From the NCBI GenBank assembly GCA_950097015.1, contig CATNEN010000001.1, positions 15,493,001-15,557,000 on the forward strand: DNA of 64,000 nt, given 5' to 3'. Under the pieces are notes generated by a model. That model was not told the origin of the DNA. It searched no databases and worked only from the letters and a program-made list of their open reading frames with translations. The position numbers and the translations under genes are program-made. Each line of letters starts with the position of its first letter. Position 1 is the stretch's first letter. This DNA is from Macrostomum hystrix. Its lineage: Eukaryota; Platyhelminthes; Macrostomidae. Positions 10,901 to 19,107 of the stretch are shown here, piece by piece.

Positions 10901-11250
10901 CACACCAAGTACATCAAAGACAAGCTCTCGAAGCGCGTCTCCGTCCTTCGCGCCCTGGCCCACCGCGAGTGGGGCTGTGACCGCTCGCTCCTCCTTAAAG
11001 TCTACAAAGCTGTGGTGGAGTCAGTGGTTTGGCACGCGGCTGCCGCCTGGACCCCCTGGCTCTCCAAATCCAGGCTTGAAGACCTGGACCGAGTGCAGCG
11101 CGAAGCCCTCAGGGTTGTGACCGGCCTCCCAAGGTCCGCGCCCACCGAGGCGATCTACCTTGAGGCTGGCTCTACTCCCATCAGCATTGAGGCCAAACGG
11201 CGGGCGCCGGTGGCCTACAAGGCCCTGCGCAGACGTCCTTCACCGATGCG
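7974..11250 (+). mobile_element. LINE A copy 2: 2A - double PHD finger - endonuclease - RT, truncated at both ends
   Basis: The copy begins inside the 2A region (GDIETNPGP at 7,991-8,017) directly against the tail of LINE B. Homology to copy 1 covers about 1,462-1,620. It ends near 11,250, within the region after the RT palm, against GAATT-rich repeats, so the 3' end is missing. Sequence shared with copy 1 differs at several bases, so the two are not one recent duplicate. Confidence 0.8.
7982..11241 (+). pseudogene. LINE A polyprotein with three in-frame stop codons
   Basis: One frame runs through the whole copy. The 2A motif is followed by finger 1 (CGKHL, CQQC, H, C, CPAC; about 8,039-8,190) and finger 2 (CAHCRKP, CCISCDLLFH, CQEC; about 8,345-8,505), both PHD-like. 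The APE endonuclease comes next: LKILQWNADGLGNKLGEL, IIAIQETKL, LIVGDFNLHHTHL and GTDHKPILI. The RT follows: DPNKKCGPDDIEAAF, SYRPVSLTSICGKILERLV, TLDCSRAFDRVW, REGVPQGAVCSPVLF and the FADD box YSAFADDLAIW. Stops are TAA at 9,854, TAG at 10,424 and TAA at 10,694. All three sit where a glutamine codon would be a C-to-T change away. No RNase H is reached. Family: APE-type LINE with a 2A, such as the ingi/CR1/L2 groups. Confidence 0.8.
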
Positions 11251-11329
11251 GTCACGTTGTCCATCTCAACAAAGAACCGAGTTGCTAGATTTATTGTCGA
11301 AAAGCTGCCAAAATGAATTTGAATTGGGA

Positions 11330-11695
11330 TTCCATGAATTGGAATTCTTGGAATTGTGACCTGATGAATTAGGATTCTTAGAATTGGGACTCATAGAATT
11401 GCGACTTTATGAATTCGAATTCTTGGGATTCTTAGAATTGGGATTGTTAGAATTAGGATTATTAGAATTGGGATTCTTAGAATTATGATTCTTAATATTT
11501 GGATTCTTAGAATTAGGACACTTAGCATTGGGATTATTAGAATTGGGACTTATTAAAGTGGGATTCTTATAATTGGGATTCTTACAATTGGGATTCTTAG
11601 AATTGGGATTCCTACAATTGGGATTTTTAGAATTGTGATTCTTATAATTGTGATTCTTAGAATTGGGATTCTCAGAACTCGGATTCTAATTCTAA
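11330..11695. repeat. GAATT-rich degenerate minisatellite
   Basis: Repeated phrases such as TTAGAATTGGGATTC at roughly 15-bp spacing with many variants. Reverse-complement relatives occur at 16,060-16,130 and 16,440-16,570 in the right arm. Any open frames are by-products of the period. Confidence 0.8.
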
Positions 11696-12100
11696 TTCTA
11701 AGTGCATGTTGCACAATAAAACTAATTTCGGAGTGAATTTGCACCCTTAGACCGTCCTAGTTTTCTAGTTTCAGCTGACTGAGATTTCAATGATTTTTTG
11801 AAGTACTCACTGATGTTTGAAAGGCGATGAGAACACGGGGCTTCTTATTGAACGGACACGATTTTTCAGTTTAACTGTGCTGGCTTCAAGGATCCTAGCT
11901 TTATAACAGAATCTCGCTTGAATGAGATCTGTTGCCATTGGCTGGCAAAATGATGCTTTTTACACCTGCTGAATTTAGATCATTTGCTCAACTCTCTATT
12001 TAAATGTCACGCACTGTTTTATTCAACTGTCCTAGTTTGAATAGCACTAAAAATATATACCTACGGAATTTACTTGCACATCAAAGTAACGGAAGTTGCT
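11696..12100. repeat. Inner left arm of the large inverted duplication
   Basis: About 11,700-12,060 is the imperfect reverse complement of about 15,740-16,085. Examples are GCGATGAGAACAC against GTGTTCTCATCGC and AATCTCGCTTGAATGAGATC against its complement near 15,842. No gene is visible. Confidence 0.75.
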
Positions 12101-12235
12101 CCGGGATAAGTGGTAGAGCGGTCAACGCGTTTGCCTCTCGCACCAAGGTCCCTGAGCTGTTTCCGTGGCGAGGTCACATTCATTTGGGTCGAAGCCACAG
12201 AGAGAAGGCTTGGGAGCTTGGTGTAACGTATCGTA
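12100..12235 (+). repeat. tRNA-derived SINE family 1, head fragment
   Basis: It begins with an A-box-like TGGTAGAGCGG and continues GTTTGCCTCTCGCACCAAGG. The B-box region is degenerate here (GAGCTGTTTCC). The tail is absent after about 12,235. It is the inverted counterpart of the copy at 14,950-15,240. Confidence 0.75.
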
Positions 12236-13085
12236 AGTATTGCAAATCATTTTTTAAAACGGATACAGAATGGAGCGGATGCTGCTAATGAAGTGGCCTT
12301 AGGTGCTGTTAAAGTTGCCCAATCGATTGATGTGGATAAATCAATCTAGCAATAAGTGTAGAATAAGAACAATTTACTATGAAGGTAACGCAACTTACTC
12401 TAAAGGTGACATACTTTGTGGTAAAATTAACGATAGTTAGTGCCATGTAACGCATTACAGGTAAACAATGTGACCAAACAATCAACGCTTTGATAAAGTA
12501 ACGAGTCAAGTGTTAAAAATGCTTTATAATAAAAAACTGCAAGTTAATAATGAAATACTGCAGGTTACCACAAGAAACGCTAGCTGTGAAAGTAACGAAG
12601 TGAATATAAAATTAGCGCAAGTTACTGGCGAATAAACGTGAATTCTTGTCGAAAAAGCGGTAATACTGTCGAAGTAACGAAATAGCTGTAATATATCTGT
12701 GTAATTTTCTCCCTAATAAAAGGACTACGAAACACAGTAAGTAGAATTTCAGTAACAGCAGGAACTCCTATTTGCTTACAGTCCGTCCAAAGCTTTCAGC
12801 AACTAATTATTTATTTGCCATTAACATCCTTCAGAACTTCTAATCATAAGAACCAGACATTGTCCGTAGTATGTCTGCTAGATGCGGTTCTCATACTATT
12901 GAGTCATTAATTCTGCTGCACAGACACGCTTTCTGTATTTGTCTGCTCTGAATCAGGCAGAGCAAACACTCAAGGTCGTCTTTTTCTCGGCCAAAGTCCT
13001 GGATTAACAATCAAAGCCAGTAAATAATTGGCAATTTCGCGTGTTGCTCAGATCATGCTGAGAAATAAGAATTCAAGAAGAGAAC
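12236..13085. other. No gene; AGTAACG-rich tract
   Basis: From 12,280 to 12,680 the words AGTAAC and GTTACT recur irregularly, with a similar tract at 15,290-15,420 in the right arm. The rest shows no recognisable feature. Confidence 0.5.
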
Positions 13086-13089
13086 AAGC

Positions 13090-13335
13090 AAGAGGACTGT
13101 ACGCAGGCATGCGCTGCAGGCGTGTACATCGGCCCTGACTTTCTTATCGTCAGACAGTGCAAACTCTCACTGTGCCTTGGAGGTTGGCCCTCAATGGCGT
13201 AAATTGCACGACAAGCCCCCAAGCCTTCTCTCCGCGGCTGCGCCCCAAATGAATGTGGCCTCGCCGCGGAATCGAACTCAGGGACCTTGGTGCGAGAGGC
13301 AAACGCGTTGACGTCTCAGCCACTCAGCCCGTAAA
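13090..13335 (-). repeat. tRNA-derived SINE family 1 copy
   Basis: On the minus strand the B box GAGTTCGATTCCGCGGCGAG is well preserved, followed by the body (GCCGCGGAGAGAAGGCTTG, TGTCGTGCAATTTACGCC) and part of the GT-rich tail. The head is cut near 13,335. Confidence 0.8.
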
Positions 13336-13339
13336 GCTA

Positions 13340-14255
13340 CGGAATCCAGTTGCATTTGTAACAATGTCAAAAAAGTATTGGCATATTCCATGTCATCTAC
13401 TGTCTACTTAAGGCTTGTAGTCTGCTCTGAATGAACTGATGCATTTTAGTGCAAAATGTCTGCCAAAATATCACTAGCACGGCCGAGAGCTGAGGGCATT
13501 AAAGAATCCTAATATCGATTGCTTCTCTTTATTCGTAGTTGCTGGCCAAACTAAAAGCACTAGAACAATGGACTCCGTCAGCGAAAAAACACCAAGGACT
13601 ACTCAAGTAACGTACTTAAGTAGTCCTTGAAAAACACTGCAAGTGAATTGGACTTTTCCAAGATGGCAAGGACGCCAGCAATGAATAATTAATGATTCCC
13701 GCTTACCCACTCCCCATTACTTCCAAGACTTAAGAACTTACGAATTTTCAAAAGCATTTTCTCTTAGAAGAAGTACATTGGAACCACACACTGCAAGAAG
13801 TATGGAATGTATTGCCGATTCTAAATCGCACAACCAATTCTAACCTTTATGCAAAAGCAACAAGTTTGCATGAAAAACGTTTTTGATTTGAAAAAAACAT
13901 TAACGCAATATCATTGTGCCAAGCTAATAAGTACAGTGCCGAAAAAAACTAATTATGATGAAATCATTTATGGAAGTTACTTTTCATTTGACATCCTGCC
14001 AATGCCAGACTATAATCCTACCCAACATGTGCGTGCCTAGCACGCTAATCCATATCTTATCGATTTAAGCTGGTTAGAGTTTTTCCTAGCTGCGAGTTAA
14101 TTAGACCAGTAACAACTCGCATTGAGCAAGATCTCAATTTGGATGCACACGCCTGTGTGATTGAGTGCCTGTGAGCACTTTCTGTGTACCTGTGTGCTCA
14201 AATCTGGTAGAATAAGTAGAGTCTATGGTAGTAATATAAAAATATAGTAATTAGG
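13340..14255. other. No gene seen
   Basis: AT-rich spacer at the centre of the inverted duplication. A 63-codon frame at 13,849 has no recognisable domain and normal-looking AT-rich composition, so it is not called. Confidence 0.5.
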
Positions 14256-14261
14256 CCAGAT

Positions 14262-14492
14262 ATGCAGCCGACAGCACAACCGCAGCTATGGTGGCGCATC
14301 TGAAGGCTGTGTACGGCTGTTCAGTCCATGGACTGGGGTCTACACCCTAAGTTAACCCCAGTTAATGCTGGTTTATCAGCTGGGTGAACTGAAGCAGTCT
14401 AGAGGTAAATGTAAAGTGGAATCTGGAATTGAACACCAGACCTTCAAGTGGTGAATATCTTACGCTGTGACCACAAGGCTACAACCCCTTAG
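14262..14492 (-). repeat. tRNA-derived SINE family 2 copy, diverged
   Basis: It contains the family's palindromic core CAGTCCATGGACTG (about 14,320), the CAGCTGGGTGAACTGAAGC segment and a decayed tRNA-like head near 14,430-14,490. Confidence 0.8.
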
Positions 14493-14949
14493 TTAAACAG
14501 TTGTTGTATTTGTTATTAGAGCTTCATATATACTCATATATATATTCATTGATTGATACTTCAATGATGAAATGAAAATGTCACAAAAATGTCAATTTCC
14601 TTAATTTCATCGCAAAATTTTGGGTTTGTGTGAAAATGGAAAGTGTGCAGATTCCGTGAGCCCAGCAACAAGTCCTGCTCAACTCATGTGGGCTTGAGTT
14701 GTGGGCTGCCTCTGCAGTCCTTGCAGTCCCCAACCTGCTGGCCATTCAGTGAGCTTCAAAGTCTCCGCACAATGGCCACAGTCACACATGCACAGGGCTG
14801 AGACCTATTCGCATGCCTCACCCATTATATTTAGTCATTTTTGCTCCTGTCGTGCTGTGGAGCCTCCAGAGACTGACAGAAAACTAACAAAAAAGTGTGC
14901 TGCTTCAAGAAGCAGAAACAAGTAACAAAGTATAGCTATAGATAGAAAT

Positions 14950-15240
14950 AATGCGACACTAGACCTGCTGCCAGCGAGGAGGCAATTCTCCCCATTCGGC
15001 TGACTCCTAAACACGCGCACAAATACTGTACGCAGGTACACACTCACACGGGTGTATACATTTGCCTGACTTACTCATTGTAGGCCCTTAAGTGCGCTAA
15101 TCATACGCCAAGCCCCCAAGCCTTCTCTCTGTGGCTGCGTCCCAAATAAATCTTGCCTCGCTGCGGAAACAGCTCAGGGATCTTGGTGTGAGAGGCAAAC
15201 GCGTTGACCGCTCTGCCGCTCATCCCGCAGCAACTTCCGT
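14950..15240 (-). repeat. tRNA-derived SINE family 1, near full-length
   Basis: On the minus strand the head, the A-box region (AGAGCGGTCAACGCG) and the degenerate B box are followed by the body and the tail ending CTCGCTGGCAGCAGG. Its head pairs with the copy at 12,100 as part of the inner inverted repeat. Confidence 0.8.
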
Positions 15241-16085
15241 TATTTTAATGTGCAATTAAATTGCGTAGGTTAATATTTTAAGACTAATCTTGTTGTAGTT
15301 ATCTTGGCGTAGTAATTAGCGTAAAATTGGCATAAAGTTTCGTTACTCTGAATGACTCAATGTTCTCAGCAACTAGTAACCTAGTAACTCCTGTTACTTT
15401 GAGGGCAGGCCCAAATTGTTTTTCTGTCTACGCTTTTACTTTTACATGTAAAACGTCCAATACTAGGATGAAAACTAATAAACTTTTTAATGCTATTCTG
15501 TGGTGACGTGGCTCTGTTTGCGGCTGGCTAAGGCAGGTGTGTTGTGCACCTGCCCGGCACGTATCCAATTTTGGAATGTACGTGTGTTGATGTACGTGCT
15601 TTTAAACCTTCTATCCAATGTGCATGCGTGGAGTCTGCTATCGATTTTATAAATAAAATAAAATATAAAAGTCGTTGTGTCATCGCGTTTGGTAGTAGAG
15701 TTCGTTCTACAATCTTAAGTGAAGTCTTTACATATTCAAAATATAATAAAACAGTGCGAGACATTTGAATAGAGATTTGAGCATATGATCTTAGTTCAAC
15801 AAGTGCAAAAGCCATCACTTTGTAAGCCAATAGTACCAGATCTCATTCAAGCGAGATTTTAAAATAAATCTATGATTCTTGAAGCCAGCAGAGTTAAGAT
15901 GAAAAATTGTGTCCGCTCAATAATAGGCACTGTGTTCTCATCGCCTTTCAAACATCAGTGAGTATTTCTAAAAAGCAATAAACTGTCAGGCATTTTAAAC
16001 TAGGAAACTATAAATGTCTAAGGGTGCAAATAGTCACCGAAACTATTTTTATAGTGCGACATGCACTCAGAACTAGAATTAGAAT
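15090..16085. repeat. Inner right arm of the large inverted duplication
   Basis: Reverse complement, with gaps, of 11,700-12,235. The stretch 15,260-15,735 has no clear partner on the left and is probably an insertion or a left-arm deletion. The open frames at 15,528-15,830 show no domain. Confidence 0.7.
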
Positions 16086-16149
16086 CCCCATTCTGATCAT
16101 CCTAATTCTAAGAATCCTAATTTTTTTGTTCTTTTTTTTTATTTTTTTT

Positions 16150-16440
16150 ATTACACGTGCCCCATTTGGGTCAGATGTGCAGCCGACAGCACAGCAGCAG
16201 CTAATGCGCGGCGCATCTGAAGGCTGCGTACAGCTGTTCAGTCCACGGACTGGGGGGAACGCCACACCCACCTTCAATTATCCCAGCTGATGCTGGTAGC
16301 CATTTAACAGCTGGGTGAACTGAAGCAATGCAGAGTTAAGTGTCTTGCTAAAGGACGCAAATTGTTCCAGTGGAGTCGGGAATCGAACCCCCGACCTTCA
16401 AAGTCGTGAGTCCGACGCCCTAACCACTAGGCTACAACCT
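16150..16440 (-). repeat. tRNA-derived SINE family 2, well preserved
   Basis: Read on the minus strand, the head begins GGTTGTAGCCTAGTGGTTAG (A box) and continues to GGGGGTTCGATTCCCGAC (B box), a clear RNA polymerase III promoter. The body contains CAGCTGTTAAATGG, GCATCAGCTGG and the palindrome-like CAGTCCGTGGACTG. It ends near GCCGACAGCACAGC. Confidence 0.85.
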
Positions 16441-16585
16441 CTTACCAATCCCAATACCAATCCCTCTTACAATCCCAATACTCGGAATCCAATTCATAGA
16501 ATCTCAATTTACGGAGTCCCAATTCACCAAGTCACAATTCTAAGAACCCCAGTTCTAAGTTCTCGCGATAGCGAGAGCGTGTTCT
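16441..16585. repeat. Right-arm GAATT/CAATTC repeats
   Basis: Irregular repeats such as CCCAATTC and CTAAGAACCC form the reverse-complement partner of the array at 11,330-11,695. Confidence 0.6.
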
Positions 16586-16815
16586 AAGTGTTCTACATGT
16601 ACAGCCTGCTGGCTCTAGAACGTCTGTTGGCTACTTGGTCCAGACGACCTCATTGATTTTATGGTGTTCGGGCGATGCGGTTCAGTTCGCCAGCCTCCTG
16701 TCAATGGTTCTGGACAATGTCACTGGCAGCGGCATGGACGCATGCCTGTTCTACCTATTCTTTGTCAATCCAGCCACTGTGCCTTGCCTGACTGTCATTC
16801 AATCGCGGCCCTAGG
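16586..16815 (+). pseudogene. Broken GPCR fragment, right copy
   Basis: TACAGCCTGCTGGCTCTAG at about 16,600 encodes the same SLLALxRLLA TM3 end as the left copy (here ALERLLAT). About 250 bases present in the left copy (TM4-TM5) are missing. Sequence then resumes with the TM7-like CLFYLFFVNPATVPCL. NP of the NPxxY motif is kept here but lost on the left. The copy is non-functional. It supports the view that both arms inherited a real receptor fragment. Confidence 0.5.
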
Positions 16816-16882
16816 CGTCACCTGGATAGGCGGCTGGCGTGCAAATCCCCATGGTAAACCCGCCTGTGACAGTTGTTGTAAC

Positions 16883-17815
16883 TTCTTCTTCTTCTTCTTC
16901 TTCAGGGCACCTCCGTGTGCGGACCAGCCGATCGGGAGGGGGGCAGACGCCCAATGCTGCGGATGAGCCCGATAATGGCATCCGGGGAACCCATCAGGTC
17001 CTCGGGTGCGAGCCCTTGAGCTGCCCGGAAGAGATCGCCTCTGGGGCACTCGAATAAGACGTGCTGGACTGTGTCCAGCGCACCGCAGTCGAGGCAGTCG
17101 GGCGACGTGTCGATGCCGAGTCTGTACCTAGTGCTGCGGTTGATGGTGCTTGCGCCGGCTCTGAGTTGGTTGACGATAACTTGTAGGCGGCGTGGGAGGT
17201 GGCTCGGTGTTTTCCAGTGGGTCGGGACCGCCAGCTCATCAAGAGCGCGTCTGGAGTGGCGTGTCGCCGTCCTGGCGACACTGAGCGGTAGCGGGACCTG
17301 TCGCTGGTCGAGGTCCGCCGCCCTGGCCGCCGCCCTGGCCGCCGCCCTGTCTGGCGCCTCATTGCCGGAGAGGCCACATTGCGCCGGGATCCAGCAGAAC
17401 CTCACCTTGCGATCCAGCCGATCGAACTGCAGAAGGAGATTCCAACAGTCGGCTGCAGCCGGGTCGGTCTGCGTCAGGGGGCCGCTGCTCAAGGCGGTGA
17501 TCGCGCTGAGGCTGTCAGACGCGATGGTGACACCACTGCGGGGGGCGTCGGGACAGTCGATGGCCTGGCGGAGGGCTTCGCTGATGGCAGTGAGCTCCGC
17601 GGTAAAGCTGCTGCACCAAGCACCGGCCGCAGCAATATGCGTCGTGCCTGGCGGCTGCCACTGGGCGATGGCTGCCCCGCCTCCGTTGCCATTACCGGCT
17701 CCGACCGAGCCGTCCGTCCAGATGACCGTGGGGTCGGATTCAAGTAGCAGGGGTCGTTTCCCGGGCTCGCTCCCGCTTCTCGCTGGCAGGCAGGAAGTAG
17801 TTGTTGCAACTACTG
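16883..17815 (-). mobile_element. 5'-truncated LINE 3' end (RNase H and zinc finger) with (GAA)7 tail and TSD
   Basis: The element lies on the minus strand. Its 3' end is at 16,883, where seven GAA units follow the stop codon directly. Flanks AGTTGTTGTAACT (left) and AGTTGTTGCAACT (right) form a roughly 13-bp target-site duplication. The matching uninterrupted site is present in the left arm near 530-545. Most of the element upstream of RNase H is missing. Confidence 0.85.
16902..17760 (-). pseudogene. LINE RNase H - CCHC C-terminal fragment
   Basis: Read on the minus strand, the frame gives the RNase H motifs TVIWTDGSVG, ELTAISEAL, TIASDSLSAI and FCWIPAQCGLSGNEAPDRAA. The usual His of the last motif is Gln here. 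A terminal finger CLDCGALDTVQHVLFEC follows. An imperfect RAAA repeat lies after the RNase H motifs. There is no start codon, and it is a remnant of an I- or ingi-type LINE. Whether it is the 3' end of the 2A family cannot be decided, because both 2A copies stop before this point. Confidence 0.8.
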
Positions 17816-18133
17816 TTGCTGCTGGTTAGATCGGTGGAACCTGACACGCTGGACCTGTCATAGTATTTTTTGTTATAGTACAATGCATCGAGAGAATAGA
17901 TACGTTGCAATTAAGATTGGCAAACATTTTGGCCATACAAAATTGTCTCAATGGCAATAAAATGATTTGTTTTCTATTTCATTAGATAAAGGGCTATTGA
18001 TTGGTGTGTAACTCTATCGTGCAAGTTGGACCATTATGCTAGCTCACAATTCAAAAGCACAATCAATAGCTCGCAGAAATATTTACTCAGAAATATTGGA
18101 ACCCAGAAGCGGTTTTCATTTGGAGCATAAAAA

Positions 18134-18796
18134 TTAACAGACCAAAAGAGTATTTGAAATATCCGCATTGTTCTTTTTTCCATTCGCTAGAAAAATCCAG
18201 AAATTCAGAAAAAGCCAGACAGAATCACAAAGCATCGGCATCGTCGAGATGTTAAACGATTCTTGTAGAGGTTTCTGCTGGGTGGCGAAAACCACCAATA
18301 ATAGGTATGGGCTGAATTTTATCAAGAAATTATGTCGGCTATTATTTGTGATCGTATTGACAATATTGAATATATTTTATTTTAAATAAACAGATATTGA
18401 GTGGCCGTTTGCGGGCCACTCAATTCAGTCACTAATTCTGCCACTCATTAAGTCTTTCATTCAGTCACTCATTCCGTCACATATTCCGTCACTCATTCCA
18501 TCACTCATTTAGTCACTCTTTCCATTAATCCCTGCACTGGTCCAGAGACTGAACGTACTTTTAACTCTGCTAAGCAGCAATATCCCACAAAAGGAGAGCC
18601 AGTGTCGGCTCGCTATCTAAAAAAACAGGCACATATATATGAAGGATGCCGGATTCTAAGAGGTTTATACTCGTATAAACCAGAGGTTTCTGCAGAGCAA
18701 TGTTAGTTGTCCCTGTCACCAGGGTCTTTGACAAGAATCGCTGTATATCTCGACATTGAATTTTAAAAAAGTTTAATATATTAATGAGCCATCAAA
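18134..18796. repeat. Outer right arm of the large inverted duplication
   Basis: Reverse complement of 1-310, interrupted at about 18,390-18,690 by sequence absent from the left arm. The stretch 17,830-18,130 likewise matches the left arm at 320-520. Confidence 0.75.
18405..18540. repeat. Degenerate 12-bp CACTCATTCNGT repeats
   Basis: About ten irregular units of the type GTCACTCATTCC lie inside the extra block of the right arm. No gene. Confidence 0.6.
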
Positions 18797-19012
18797 CATT
18801 CCAATAAAATTAAAGAAGAAACCTTGAAAAAACTGAAATTTGAGGCAACAAAACTACCTTAAGGCAACAAAACCACATTGACATTGCAGTCCGACGATAA
18901 GTTAATTGCACACATTATATATGGAACACCTGTAGCCCAGTACAGACTACGGTTCAACTACGCAAAATTAATCAGGATTAAAAGTAAAAAACGAAGCAAC
19001 AATAAGGCAGAT

Positions 19013-19018
19013 TTTATT
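19013..19018 (-). promoter_or_regulatory. Poly(A) signal of the aminopeptidase gene
   Basis: AATAAA on the minus strand, about 90 bases after the stop codon at 19,108. This is a normal distance for a 3' UTR. Confidence 0.55.
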
Positions 19019-19107
19019 CTGTCCCAGATCCTTAACAGTTTTCACGATAATTGCAAATCATAATTACTAGTCGGCGGGACTCTTCTCGCAGTTCTCGCAC
19101 ACAAAGT

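Noticed and set aside
16140-16440. A functional tRNA gene at the SINE head
   Set aside because: A and B boxes are good, but the head is followed by a conserved SINE body present in several copies, and the acceptor stem does not close.
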